From Imbricaverruca yamaguchii (taxonomy: Eukaryota > Arthropoda > Thecostraca > Neoverrucidae): a stretch of DNA of 64,000 nucleotides. Each line of letters opens with the position of its first letter. The first letter of the stretch is position 1. Both the position numbers and the translations under genes were made by a program. Of the stretch, positions 1 through 11,476 are shown one piece after another. The notes under the pieces were generated by a model that saw nothing but the letters and a program-made list of their open reading frames with translations, was not told the DNA's origin and did not search any database. The DNA lies in contig JAOTOL010001454.1 in NCBI GenBank assembly GCA_034440575.1, positions 995,001 to 1,059,000 on the forward strand. Direction: 5' to 3'.

Positions 1-2060
1 GTCCCATGTTTGTTGTATGTGTTTGTTGATGGCCTGTCGTATTGTGGGATAGTAGTCGGATCGTGAATAGGGGCATTGTGTGGTTTGTTGGAGTGTTGTG
101 GCTATGTTTGCTTCTGTGTCTGCGTGTTCGTTGCCGTGTATGTTTGTGTGACTTGGGATCCAGAGAAGTGTTGGCCGTTGTAATATGGTGAGTTGTTTGT
201 GGATGCGTAGTATTTTGGGTATGAGTGGGTGTTTGTATTTGGTGTGGGATGTTATGCTCTGTAGTGCTGATTTTGCGTCTGTGGCTATGATGTTGTGTTC
301 AATTTTGGAGTTGTAGATGGTGCAGTATGCCGAGAAGATTGCGAATAATTCTGCTGTGTATGTGGATGCTGTGTCGTGCAGACGGGCGCGTAGGATGACC
401 CGCGGCGGCGCTGCGTTGGTGTACAGCACCGCCGCTGCGCCCGTCTGCTGTGTATGTGATTTGGAGCCGTCTGTATATATGATGTTGTAGTTGACGTGCT
501 GTGCTGTGAATTGTAAGAATAGTTGTTGTATTTCTGCGTGTGTGTATGTGTCTTTTGGCTTGTCAATGAGGAAGTGTGTGTTGGGTGTCGGCTGTTTCCA
601 CCATGCGATGGGTTGTGGATGTGGTGTTGTCGTTGGGAGTGTTATGTCTAGTGTGTTAGCGTGTCGGTGTATGCGGCATCCTATTGTGGTTCGTAGTCGT
701 GTGGAGTTCATGAGTTGGTGTCTGCGTGCTGTGCGGAGTTTTAGTGCCTGTGTGCATGGGTGTTGTTTCGTGAGTTGTGTTTTATAGTGGTATCAAAGTA
801 GTGCTTCTGTACGTCTGTGCTGTAATTCTGGGATGTGGTTGTATATGTGAAGAGAGTGAGAAGGTGAGGTGGTGAAGGCTCCTGTGACTATTTGAAGAGA
901 TCGTCGTTGAATAGAATCTAGAATTTGAGGTTTGATTTAGCTGCGTTTTCAAATAGTGGGAATCCGTATTCCAGAATTGGCCGAATGAGTGATTTGTAAA
1001 GGGTCAGAAGTGTGTTTCGGTCGGATCCCCAGTGTGTGCCAGAAAGTGCTCGTAGTATGTTGATTCTTTTTGAGGCGCGTTTTTGTAAGTTTAGGAAATG
1101 TGGCCGAAAAGTTAGTTGTTTATCTAATGTGATACTGATAAATTTTGTTGTGGTGACAAAGGGAATGGGTGAATTGTTTATTTTTAGGGGTCGTAGGTTT
1201 GTGTCTCTGTTGTATCCGAAAATCATACATTTGGATTTGAGTGGTGCTATATGGAGGTTTAGTGTGGCGAGTTTGTTGTTGAGTTCTGTTAGTGCGTGTT
1301 GTAATACTGTTAGTGCGTGTGCTGGTGCTTTTGTTGATGTCCATAGTACTATATCGTCGGCGTAGACTGCAATTTTGGTCGAAAAGTTGTCGGTGACGGC
1401 GGAATTTAGGGCTAAAATGAAGAGTAGGGGACTGAGGACTGAGCCTTGCATTAAACCGGTGGTGGGGAATTTGGTGTCTGAGGTGTGGGGCCCAATTTTT
1501 ACTTGAAAAGATCTGTTGAGTAGATAGAAATGGAGGTAGTGCATCAGTCTGCCTTGTATGTCGATGTTGTGTAAGTGTTGTAATAGTGCTGTCATGTTGA
1601 TGGTGTCATAGGCTTGTTTTAGATCCAGGAAGACGGCGGTCGTGGAGTGTTTCCTGGCCGCCGCTTCCTGGATGCTTGTGATCAGGTAGGTGAGGTTGTC
1701 TAAACAGGATCGATTTGGAAGGAAGCCTGATTGAATAGGAGAGATTAAGTGCTGTGTTTGAATGATATAGAGGAGGCGTTTTTTTTTTTAACAAGACGTT
1801 CGAATAGTTTGTGAAAGCAGCTGGTGAAGGCAATAGGGCGATAGGGGGTGCAAAGAGTTGAGTCGGTGTTTGGTTTAGGTATAGGTAGGAGAGAGGCGTG
1901 TAGCCAGGATTGTGGGTATGTATGTGTAGTCCATGCGGTATTGTAGGTGTTGAGTAGTGTGTGTAGTGCTGATGTTGGTAGGTGTTTGAAGAAAGAGTAG
2001 TGAATGTTGTCCGGTCCTACATATGTGTTACCTGCCTGTGTGATTGCTGTATACGGCCTT
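1..2060 (-). mobile_element. LINE (I/Jockey-like) ORF2 with reverse transcriptase and RNase H, degenerate, cut by window edge
   Basis: Read on the minus strand, this is the second ORF of a non-LTR retrotransposon. The RT runs from about 2060 (fingers, with a YRPIAF-type motif near 1830) to about 920. Its catalytic block YADDIVLW lies at about 1345-1370 and a GSVLSPLLF block at about 1420-1445. Below about 490 an RNase H domain is clear: YTDGSK near 475, an AEL block near 350, TDAKSAL near 275 and WIPSH followed by GNEHAD near 160-120. RT plus RNase H is typical of the I group and relatives. The copy is not intact: there is a frame change near a run of T at 1781-1790, and the usual GLPQGS motif reads GLMQGS. 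The 5' part with the endonuclease is missing above about 2060, and the 3' end lies outside the window. Confidence 0.85.
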
Positions 2061-2927
2061 GGTTCTGGCCTACAATTGTAATTTATATTTTTAGATAAAT
2101 GTCTTTAAATGGCCCACGAAATGTCGGCGCCACGCTGTAATCGCAACAATAGAAAATGCCCCGTGAACGATGACATCCTAGACCCTCACAATAAATCATG
2201 AAATGCACGATGTGCGCTATACCGGCGTTGCACGTTAACCCTGCATGTCTTATGCGCAGCGAAAATGAAGCGTGACTGATGCTACCAATTATTGCCCTAA
2301 ACGAGGATAAAGCTGTTACGTCATCAAGGCTTGAAGGCGAACCTTCGAAGTAAAAGTATCTTGCCCTAACCATGGATGATGCACACCCGTGTGGTCTGAT
2401 CCGTGCTCGAACTGCAGCAAGGGTCCGACGGTTGCCGCAGTGAAACCGGGTACTGCTTCATCGCTCCGAGTGCGCAGTGTGTTCTGTCCCTAATTAATTT
2501 GCCGGGAAAGGAAATATAAAAGTTAGTTCACAAAATGTTAGTGGTACATTTTAGCTCATGGAACATTATTTCGCAAAAGATTGCATCATTGTTTTGTAAA
2601 AGTAACTGCTAAGTAATTTTACTTATTGTACAGTATGCGAGCGGAAACAAGCTGTTGTGATATTTTGTTGTTGTAAATTTGAGCTTTAATGCGTTATAGA
2701 ACATTACAAAAACCTATCCCAGCCCAATCACTAATGGAGTGACCTGCTTTTGAAGAAAAATGCATTTTAATTGAGGAAAATGTTCCCAAAATGTTTTTTC
2801 TTCAATCTTCCACCATAGGAAAAACCTGCAATTTTGCAACTTGATGCAATTTTTCGAGTTGTGGAATTTATTTTACTAATACAATGACTAAATGTTGTGA
2901 ATGCAATGTGGCAACTTATGCAGACTT
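2061..2927. other. AT-rich spacer without a recognised gene
   Basis: Short open frames only, none with a recognisable motif. The stretch 2083-2470 is less AT-rich than the flanks and may be an old transposon fragment, but it shows no TIR or ORF signature that I can name. Confidence 0.4.
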
Positions 2928-2998
2928 AAAGACATAAAAGATGAGTGCAACTATGAGCCACAAGGGCCCTTTTTGGTTGCACCCTGTACACCAGTTGG
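2928..2998 (-). mobile_element. 3' tail fragment of a CR1/L2-like LINE
   Basis: On the plus strand this reads AAAGACATAAAAGATGAGTG and then a GCAACTATGAGCCACAAGGG block. The same 3'-UTR signature occurs at 46681-46745, in the plus orientation at about 10390-10440, and weakly at 15642-15697. It marks a severely 5'-truncated copy of the same family. Confidence 0.6.
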
Positions 2999-3980
2999 TG
3001 TGGAAAATAACATTTAATAATGGAGCTTGGAGTTTCATAATATTGCATAAAATGAGGGTCAAAAGAAAGAAGAAGAGATGTGGTGACCTAAACTATAGCC
3101 TAGCCTAACTGGTTGATTTATTGATTATTTGGGCTTTAGGGAGTGCCAACTATGAGGTCATTTAGTACCCATTAGCCTAACTGTGAAACTTATCTTGAAA
3201 TGCTTTTTTCATGAAATTTTTATTTGGAATACCATGTTTAAGAAGGTGGCTAAGATGGGCGCTGTATAACCACTGCAGTTGATGTGCCCTAAAACCCAAA
3301 TAACTAACTAAGGTGGCTAAGATGGTGAGCTGACTTATTTTCTGTGCAAATGTGTACTTTTCAGGTTGTGAACAAAATAATGTAAAAGGGGGCTTTGAGT
3401 TAAGTAACAACATGAAAAGAAATGCTAAGCAATAAAAAGAAATGCAGCTTAACCTAGCAAAACCTAGCCCAACCTACCTTTGGAAAAATACAATTAACAA
3501 ATATAAAATAAAATCATAAAAATGTTTAGAAATTCTTAAATTCATTTTCAGAAAATTATCAACATTAAAAAAAATATAACCCAGCCTGACCAAACTTAGT
3601 GTAACATAAACTGTTTATGAATAATTATTTTGCTGTAAATTTGTCTTCAACAGGGACTTTTAATTTTTCAATTTTTCTTCAGAATGTCATGTTTATGAAT
3701 GTAAGATGATAGGACCACTTACTTTCAGTGCAAATGCTTTTCAGGTTGGGAACAAAATAATCCAAAAAGGGGCTTCAAGTTAAGTAACAGCATACAAAGA
3801 CAGTTTTTAAATGTTTTGTATGTTTAACAGCATACAAAGAAATGTTTAAAACAGGAACATAACCTAACCAAACCTAGCATAACCTGCCTTTGGAGAACAA
3901 AAAAGTCAAATGATAAAGTTGGAAGAATGCCTAGCAATTTATTTTCTGAAGATTCTCAATATTGAAAACACACAAAACAG

Positions 3981-4003
3981 CCTAACCTAACCTAACCTAA
4001 CCT
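3981..4003. repeat. Telomere-type (CCTAA)n run
   Basis: More than four tandem CCTAA units. TTAGG is the ancestral arthropod telomere repeat. Here it is interstitial and lies in the AT-rich dispersed repeat. Confidence 0.75.
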
Positions 4004-4277
4004 CAGCTATTTTTGAATAAAGGAAAATCAAAAACATTATTTGGAAACCTTTGGTATTGCTGTGCTTTAAAGTGGTTCCACCATCTTAGTCACATCCATG
4101 ATCATGGTATTCTGGAGAAGAAAAAAACACTAACACAAAGCCACAAAAACATCATTTTTTTCATAATGATTGCAAAAAATGGAAACCTTTTAATATTATT
4201 GTACTTTGGTGTGGTAACAAGAAACATTTTTACATGCATTTGCCTCCATAAGCAAATAAATGGACTATGTTTGGCTT

Positions 4278-4295
4278 GGTTAGGTTAGGTTAGGT
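4278..4295. repeat. Telomere-type (TTAGG)n run, opposite orientation
   Basis: About three tandem GGTTA units on the plus strand, inverted relative to the CCTAA run 280 bp upstream. Together they bound an inverted pair of interstitial telomere-like motifs. Confidence 0.7.
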
Positions 4296-6400
4296 TTTTT
4301 AACCCATTCCATCTGGGGGTCTTCAACCATCCCCCTCAGGTTTTTTTTGTAGATATTGAATGAATGGCACATGGCAGAGTGCCAAAATTTGACATGCCTT
4401 TTCCCACATCAATTTGGCATGCAGTTTCAAAATTTTGAAGTCAGGTCATCTATGGTCAACAAGTTAGTCGAAGTCAAGTGAGGTCACCTCCAAAAAAAGA
4501 TTAATGAGTCATCTTGCTTTACGGGATACAGATATCTTCATGAAACTTTCAGTGTTTGCTTATCTTTAGGGGTGCAACAAACCATGTGAGAAGAATTGTT
4601 CTGTCTTTTTTGGTTTTGACTACATATAAATTTTGCATATAGCAATTTTGCATATGCATATAACTGCCTATAGCAGTTCAAATCAAAGATTCTGGCTAAA
4701 GTAAGCATTTTTTGTTTTGGCAAGTTGACTTTCGACGTTTCTCGGTCTGCTGTGCTCATTAGAAAAGGAAAATTGTAGAAAATTTGAAAACTCAATTTTG
4801 AAATTTCAAAAAAAAATTGCGGGGGGGGAGGCTAAAAACTCATATGGCCATGGTCGATTTCGCTGTCCTTTTCTGATTCCAAATATTTTTTTCTTCTTCA
4901 AATAACCTCCAAAATGAACTCTCCAGAGCCAAAAACATAATGTAGGGCATGAAAAGTTGTGAACATTTCGCCACCCTAGTGACATCACTTTTGTGGGAAA
5001 TTGTTTTGGGGGTGGACACTGACCATACTCATCAAGCACTTTCCAATGACACCTCTTCTGTTTTTGTGCGATGCTTAGTTTCAATTTTAGAGGGGGTTAC
5101 TATCGACACCTGAGATGGGTGTGAGGATCTGACTGGAGAGATGGAGCAGGTTAAGTTAAAATGTTTCTCCCCAAAATACAAAATTAAACAAAAGCATTTG
5201 CACAGAGAATAAGTTGTCCCATCATCTTGGCCACCTTCATAAACATGGCATTCTGAAGAAAAATTGCCCTTTAAGACAAATTTACTGCCTAACATAAAAA
5301 AATCATATATTTTATATCAAATTTGAAGCATTTTTTACAAGAATATTTTAAATGGAAAACCTAGCCAAACCTACCCTAGCCCAACCTGTTTTTGAAGAAA
5401 TATACATGACTTAAAAGAGCTAAGTATTGAAAATTATCAAACTGAAAAGTAAAGAATCTTTAAAACAGAAAGTAACTAATCAAACTTATGCTAGTAATCA
5501 TTATAATTTTTCTTCTAAAACATGCACTTTTTGAAAATTTCATGACTTAACAACTAACCTAACCTAACATAGCCCGTGCTTATCAAAAGTTATAAATTGT
5601 ATTTCTCTATACAAAGAGAAATTGATGTTGTTTTCTTAAAAAATTATAAAGACACCTTACCTAACTTTACCTAAACTAGCCTGATCTCTATTCACTTTAC
5701 AGAAGTAAAATGTGTATGAAGCTTTTGTTTGTGAACACTAAAAAGTCATAAATCATTAAGGAGATTCACTCAAATTTCCAGCAGGAATGAATGGCCACCT
5801 CATATTGATCGCATGTTGGTCATGCTTGTACATTTTTATTTTCCCCTTGGCACTCTGGCTTGATGCAATTGGATGCAAAATATAGCAGAAGTTGTTTATT
5901 TATACATAGAAAGCACCAAACTACAAATTGCAAGGATAAATATATTGACTGGACTTGCTGAAGGTTACCTATGTATGTGTTATGGTATTGTTTCCTTGGG
6001 AAACCACATATAGACAAGATATGCCCCATTTCCATAACAAATTTTAAATCATAAAATGGCTGAGAAGATTCCTCCATGTAGCTGTCCAAGATGCATGATG
6101 CCTCATAAGACATGAAGCATAAAGTCCACAATGAGTCCTAGAGTATAACACAAATCCATCACTGTGTGGGTCAAGCAGTGTAGGCTTGTAGTTTGTAGTT
6201 TCAAACGGTAAGGTACATGATGTTAAATAGTGAATATATAGTGAATAACTTTATTTCATATTGTGTTCTAAGCAGTGTCTTGACAAAGACATTTTGGTGA
6301 TATCATTGTGAATTGGTATAGGAATAAAACAGGTGCATCACTTTTCTTCCATGGTCCCCGTCTGCTGCCAGAAACTGTGAGTTGTGGTAAATAAAAGATT
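4296..6400. other. AT-rich intergenic DNA, no gene seen
   Basis: Besides one reversed copy of the dispersed repeat (about 5170-5265) and scattered AACCTAACC motifs at about 5360-5390, 5552-5570 and 5660-5690, only short frames occur. None has a recognisable domain. Confidence 0.4.
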
Positions 6401-6401
6401 G

Positions 6402-6535
6402 TTGGCTTTTAGAGGGAGTACAAAAGAGGGCTACAAAATGGTTAATGACATAAACAACCTGGCATAATGAGGCAGGATTGAAGAAATTGAATATGCTTTC
6501 ACTTAGATATAGAAGGCTGAGAGGAGATCTCATAA
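6402..6535 (+). mobile_element. Older CR1/L2-like LINE, first half (split by an insertion)
   Basis: The plus strand encodes the post-RT 'LERVQKRATK-x-NDINNLA-x-YRRLRGDLI' block seen intact in the LINE at 46.7-48.3 kb, here with frame damage. It breaks off after the GDLI codons at about 6535. The following block (FKFVHGLERGY) resumes at about 10066, so the LINE at 6540-10060 was inserted into this copy. Confidence 0.65.
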
Positions 6536-7325
6536 AGTCATAAAGTCATAAAGTGTTAAGGCTTAATAAGGGCCACAAGGGCCCATCTGGGTCAAGCCTG
6601 TCTAGGAGATATTAGAAAGTACATGTTCACACCTATCAATTCCAAACCCATGCAATCCCTCCACCTGTGCCACCACAGCCAATCTCATCAGTATGACATC
6701 GCAAAGGAAGTTGCCAATATCCCATGCATCACAAGTTATAATTCAAAAACAACATTTTCCTGTCTAAAAATTTATCCACCCTACTTTTAAAGACATTCAA
6801 TGAGGGACTCCCCACTGCATCAGCAGGCAGCCTATTCCATTGGTCAACAACCCTTTGACTGAAGACCTGTTGTCGTTTAACTGTCCTACACCTCATTTTG
6901 TCTAACCTGAATTGATGACCCCTATGGGATACTCTAAACTGCAGAGCATCATTCAAATTGACCTGATCTAGCCCTCTAACAATTTTGTACATTTCAATCA
7001 TGTCTCCCTTAATCTCCTATACTTGAGTGAGTACATATCTAATGCATTAAGCCTTTCTCCATATTCTAAGTTACTTAATCCACTGACGAGTCTAGTGGCT
7101 TTGCGCTGGACTCTTTCTAACATATCTATATCCTTTTCTAGGTAGGGGCTCCATGCTTGTACAGAGTACTCCAAGTGGGGCCGCACATATGCTAAGTACA
7201 GCTTTTCATGACTTCCCTGCTCTTATATTTCACACTTCTATTAATGAGTCCCAGCATTCTGAGTGCCCTATTTCTAGCTGAGATACATTGTTTTTCTGCT
7301 TTAAGGTCTTTTGAGACCAACACAC

Positions 7326-8374
7326 CTAAGTCCCTTTCCTCTTCAATAACATCCAGTTCCCTCCTCCCATTTTATAACTGAATGTCTCGCCTGCAGACCC
7401 TATATGCATAACCTTACACTTATCATAGTTGAAAGTCATCTGCCATTGATCAGCCCACTCTTTTAGGTCGTCCAAATCTAGTTGAATATTACTAGATTGA
7501 TCTCTGCTGTTAGCCACTCCTACCAGCTTGATGTCATCAGCAAATTTGAACACTCTATTCCTCAGCCCTACTTCAATGTTGTTCACAAAGATGATAAAGA
7601 GGAGGGGCCCTAGAACAGAGCCCTGTGGCACTCCACTCAGAACATCTTTCCAACCAGATTTACATCCATTCAATACTACCCTTTGTTTCCTTCCCTGCAA
7701 CCATGCTTCAATCCAATGTAGAACTTTTCCTACAATCCCGTGTTGTTGTAATTGATGAATTAACCTTCCATGTGGAACTTTATCAAAGCTTTGCTAAAGT
7801 CCAAGTACACAACATCCATCCTGCTTTCATTGTCTACTTCTTTGGTAACATACTCAATGAACTCCAATAGGTTAGTTAAACAAGACCTTTGAGATCGAAA
7901 TCCATGTTGAGTATCCCTTAAAAGGTTGTGCCTATCAAGATGAATCTGAACATTCTGTTTAACCAGCTTTTCTAGTACTTTGCAAACTAATGAGGTCAAA
8001 CTGACTGGCCTGTAGTTTCCTACACTCTTCCTATTTCCCTTTTTGAAAATTGGTACTACACTTGCATTTCTCCAATCTTCAGGTATTTCTGAATACTCCA
8101 TAGATCGCCTGAAAATGATACCTAGGGGAGTTGCTAAAGCTTTAGCACACTCTACTAAGATCCTAGCATATGTTTCATCTGGTCCGGAAGCTTTATTAGG
8201 TTTTATATTCTGCAACTGCTTCTCTACGGCTTCTGTAGTTATTGTAAGATCCTCCAGCATATCATCTGCCATGGCATGGCCTACAGATGTTCCTATTGTA
8301 CCAGAATTATCTTTAGTGAAGACTGATGAGAATTGCTTGCTTAGGGATTCCACAATGTCGCAATCATCAACCAC
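7326..8374 (-). pseudogene. LINE ORF2 reverse transcriptase domain
   Basis: Motifs in order on the minus strand: NKASGPDE (about 8200), WRNASVVPIFKKGN (about 8050), NYRPVSLTSLVCKVLEK (about 8000), HGFRSQRSCLTNL (about 7900), VVYLDFSKA (about 7810), GVPQGSVLGPLLFIIFVN (about 7620) and FKFADDIKLVG (about 7535). The catalytic FADD aspartates are present. A frame break between 7810 and 7700 inactivates the copy. The next block (LEYSVQAWSPYLEKDI, about 7180) follows after another frame change. Confidence 0.8.
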
Positions 8375-8777
8375 TATTTCCCCATCTACCTCCAGTGGTC
8401 CTACACTACACTTTTTAGCCTTAAATTTATAGAAGCTAAAGAATCTCTTAGCATTACCTGCTGAACATTCTCGAGCAAGTTGATTTCAGCAAGTCTTTTA
8501 GATGCTCTAACACACCTCCTAACTTTATTTCTAGCTATTCTATATGATTCTAGGTTTAACCCAGAGTTAGTATCTTTTAGTTTCTTGAATGCTTGTTTCT
8601 TTGAGTCCAGTAATTGCTTAACTTCCCTAGTCAGCCACGAAGGGTGCTTAACCCTGTTTGATCTAATTTGCCTACTGGGAATGAACCTATCCTGACCCTG
8701 AAATAGCTTATCTTTTATCATTGTCCACATTTCATAAGCATCTAAGCCATTCAATATGTCTTCCCAATTAATTTCAC

Positions 8778-9500
8778 TTAGGAAGCTCCTGAACTCACTG
8801 TAATTCCCTTTTGTAAATTCGGAATCAATGTTCTGTTGGTTGCTACCCTTCCAACATATAATGAGAAGCGTATAATGTTGTGATCACTATTACCAAAGGT
8901 CTCTCCTACGTTAACATTTTGCACAAAATTTTCCTCATTAGTAAGCACTAGATCTAATATTTTATTTTCCCTTGTAGGCTCGTGTATCATTTGAAAGAAG
9001 AAATTGTCCTCAAAACAAGCCATGAAACATCTTTCTGATTTGCTTACACCTATTGTTTTGTTTCCCAATCCTGCTATGTTGAAATCCCCCAACAAAATAG
9101 TTCTCTCCTGTACTCTCCTACTTATCTCTTCCTGCATCAGCCTGTCAGTGTTTTCATTCTGGTCTGGAGGTCTATAGAATGCCCCAATCCTAAATTTTGT
9201 TCCATTCTTCAGAATTATATCTAACCACAAAGATTCTACTCCTGCACTATGTACTCCATCCTCTATGGAATGACATTTCATTACTTGCCTAACATACAAG
9301 AGAATGCCACCTCCTATCCTTGCCTCTCTTTGATAGGCATGCATGTTGTAGCCTGTCAATTCAAATTCTTGCAAGTTGTCTCCAAACATGCTTTCGTTAA
9401 CCCATGCTTCTGTTATGCACACCAAATCTAGCTGTTCAGACAACATATATGCATGCAGTTCCCCAATTTTGTTCCTAACACTTCTGGCATTGACATAAAA
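8778..9500 (-). pseudogene. LINE ORF2 apurinic-type endonuclease domain
   Basis: The minus strand carries VNARSVRNKIGEL near 9490, LDLVCITEAWVNE (catalytic E in the TEAW block) near 9430, GGGILLYVR near 9300, IGAFYRPPDQN near 9180, ILLGDFNIA near 9090 and GNSDHNIIRF near 8890. These are the ordered motifs of the APE-like endonuclease that nicks target DNA for target-primed reverse transcription. The domain is almost complete. The first codons, before the ATG at 9446, are read through from the ORF1/ORF2 junction. Confidence 0.8.
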
Positions 9501-9604
9501 ACATGATAAATTATTCCTTCCATTGCTTGCTATGTCTCTCTTTATCAGCTACATCCCCCATGTCCTGCCTAGTTTCCCTGTTTCCTGTTGAGAGCCTCCT
9601 CTAC

Positions 9605-10040
9605 CTATTGCTGAGCAATTCCACTCCTCTCTTGCTCAGATGTAATCCATCTAAAGCAAACATCTCCGTCCCCCCCAAAACTCCCCCACAAATCCAAGAA
9701 CTGCACCCCAAGCTCCTTACAAATGTTGGCCACTCTGGTATTGAGCCCAATGGCCCTCGAATACCACTCCATGCTTGCATGGACCATAGGGAGGATGGAT
9801 GTCACCACTCCTCTTTTCCTACTTCCTGCTAAACTACCTATCAAAGCCCTATAGGCTTTCATTGTTTCCTCTGTATTATTTTTTCCTACATCGTTAACTC
9901 CAACCTGCACAATTACCGTTGCACCCTCTCCACTTCCCTCATTACTCCCTCCAGCCTATCCCTAACATCTTTCACCTGCGCTCCCGGGTAGCAAACACGC
10001 ATCCGTCTGCTGGGATTCTTGCTACAAAATGTTCGGTCCA
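9605..10040 (-). pseudogene. LINE ORF1 with SGNH/GDSL-like esterase domain
   Basis: In two overlapping frames the minus strand gives MRVCYPGAQVKDV, then VIVQVGVNDVGKNN, ILPMVHAS and later FLDLWGSF. The VGVNDV block corresponds to the GxND block of SGNH hydrolases, found in ORF1 of CR1-type LINEs and thought to act on membranes or in RNP assembly. A frame change near 9912 separates the two halves. The region with the GDS nucleophile is cut at the insertion junction near 10050. Confidence 0.6.
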
Positions 10041-10061
10041 TGTACCGAAAGTCTTTAAATC

Positions 10062-10455
10062 TCATCTCATCAAAGTCTTTAAATTTGTTCATGGTCTGGA
10101 GAGGGGATATCTTGGGGAAATGCTTCAATTGAACAGAAATGATGCAATTATAGGTTATAAATACAAAATTAAAGTTAGCCACAACAGAACAAGGTTAAGG
10201 CAGACTTTCTTCACCAACAGTGTAGTAGAACACTGGAACCAGCTGCCAGAAAACATTGTCAGTAGCAGCACATTGAACATCTTTTAAAAACAGCATAGAC
10301 AATCATTATAAGAATAGAGGGCTTGCTTTTCAGTATTGCAGGTAGGGCTGATTGACAGATTTGGTGGGCGACTGGTTCAGTGTACAGAGTGCAACCAAGA
10401 AGGGCCCTTGTGGCTCATAGTTGCACTAATTTTTTATGTCTTATGTCTTTATGTC
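10062..10455 (+). mobile_element. Older CR1/L2-like LINE, second half with 3' end
   Basis: The plus strand encodes KVFKFVHGLERGYLG, then TRLRQTFFTNSVVEHWNQLP and a stop after SSSTLNIF. A 3' UTR follows with the family signature 'GAAGGGCCCTTGTGGCTCAT' and an ATGTCTT-type microsatellite at about 10430-10455. It continues exactly the fragment that stops at 6535. Confidence 0.75.
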
Positions 10456-11355
10456 TTAAATGTTTCTAGTTGCATATTAACATATTAGAACTGAGCAAAT
10501 TTGTATGCAATGTTATATAGTAACACCTAACTGAACCACTATTGCCATGTCACATTAGTGGAAAACTATGTTTGACATTTCCCAGCTGCACTCCAAACAG
10601 GAGGGAGTAAGAGATGGGGCATAGCTCAAATGTCGACAAATTATAATTGGAAAAAGCTTCTGTCTGGTCATGGGAACTTGTCATGGGGACACATTCCTCC
10701 AGTGAGCTATCAGAGCCTCAACAGTCTGTAAATACACACTAAATCCTAGGTCCATATCAAGTATCAGCCATTTGGTATGAAAGGTGGATCTATTTGTGAA
10801 CACAGTCATGCTAAGACTCTGCAATTTCTTCCAGAAACATTTGCCATTAGTATGCTACCTGCACTGGTAGCTGTGCTGGTGCTCTTCTCAACCTTCCATG
10901 AAGGACTCCTGGAAGGTAAGTAGAAGCATGTGAGAGGCTTTTTATGCCTGGATGAGCTTGATGTTCTGCAACATTCGTTCTAGTCCCCCGAATAGATACA
11001 GGTATTATTGAATCTGATTGTCCATGGGGTAGCATTTTCTATTTCTTAAACTGAACACATTAAGCATTGGTGAGGCATCTGGGTATTTTTGTTTGATACC
11101 AAGCCCATTCACTGTGTGCAAATGTCAGTAGAGCCATGACACACATGGTTGAGTTGAATAAGATCGAAAGTTGACATTGATAGACATCAGATGAAAGTGT
11201 TTGGTGTGCAATTTTGCTTATAGTGTTGCTACAGTTAGGCTGAGCTAGCTTGCTGCATGCTCCACACCATACATACATTCTCCTACATGGTGTGCAGCTG
11301 GGCATAGCAGCTGGGCATAGCAGCTGGGCACTACTGGTCAGCTGCTGTGTAGTCC
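10456..11355. other. Spacer, no gene recognised
   Basis: Unique-looking sequence with only short frames. A small CAGCTGGGCATAG triplication at about 11297-11330 starts the transition into the arrays. Confidence 0.4.
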
Positions 11356-11476
11356 ATGCTACCAGCTGGGTTCTGCTGGCCGGCCAATCTCCTGGGCTGG
11401 TGGCTGCTCAGTCAGCTGCTGGTGGTGCTGCTGGCAGTGCAGGTGCTGCACTATGGTGCAGCTGACCGATCCCAGT
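11356..11476 (+). CDS. Candidate first exon (signal peptide) of the Cueball-like gene
   Basis: An ATG at 11356, two codons after an in-frame TAG, opens a frame with a strongly hydrophobic stretch (NLLGWWLLSQLLVVLLAVQV) followed by HYGAADRSQ, the layout of a signal peptide. A GT at 11477 (CCCAGT|GTACGG, a weak donor) would end the exon in phase 1. That matches the phase of the exon at 18959 and would give ...DRSQ-Y-LLLAEDG. The 61-bp array begins exactly here, as arrays do at other donors of this gene. Against it: the donor is weak, the ATG context is poor, the intron would be 7.5 kb, and CTG/GTG-rich DNA easily mimics a hydrophobic segment. Confidence 0.3.

Larger units (their letters stand above)
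3205..5270. repeat. Dispersed AT-rich repeat family in both orientations, associated with CCTAA-type runs
   Basis: A recurring segment starts with a 'CCATGTTTA(A/T)GAA(G/T)GT' block, passes through 'GTGCAAATG' and ends with 'TTCAGGTTG(T/G)GAACAAAATAA'. I see it forward at about 3222-3425 and 3690-3800, and reversed at about 4078-4125 and 5170-5265. After the two forward copies come 'AAGTTAAGTAACA' and lines rich in 'AACCTAACC/AACCTAGC'. No protein is encoded. The family looks like a non-autonomous element or an old complex repeat. Confidence 0.55.
6540..10060 (-). mobile_element. Near-complete CR1/L2-type LINE, about 3.5 kb
   Basis: Read on the minus strand, the order is: SGNH/esterase-like ORF1 (about 10040-9605), APE-type endonuclease (about 9500-8770), linker (8754-8401), reverse transcriptase (8374-7330), thumb/C-terminal region (7186-6729), then a 3' UTR with a conserved 'GGCCCATCTGGGTC'-type tail and a short ATAAAGTC microsatellite at 6532-6555. 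That layout is the CR1/L2 one. The frame changes several times (around 9920, 9500, 8770, 8390, 7760, 7320 and 7000), so the copy is dead. It sits inside an older plus-strand relative. The flanks share an ATCTCAT(C)AAAGTC-like sequence, a plausible target-site duplication. Confidence 0.8.
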
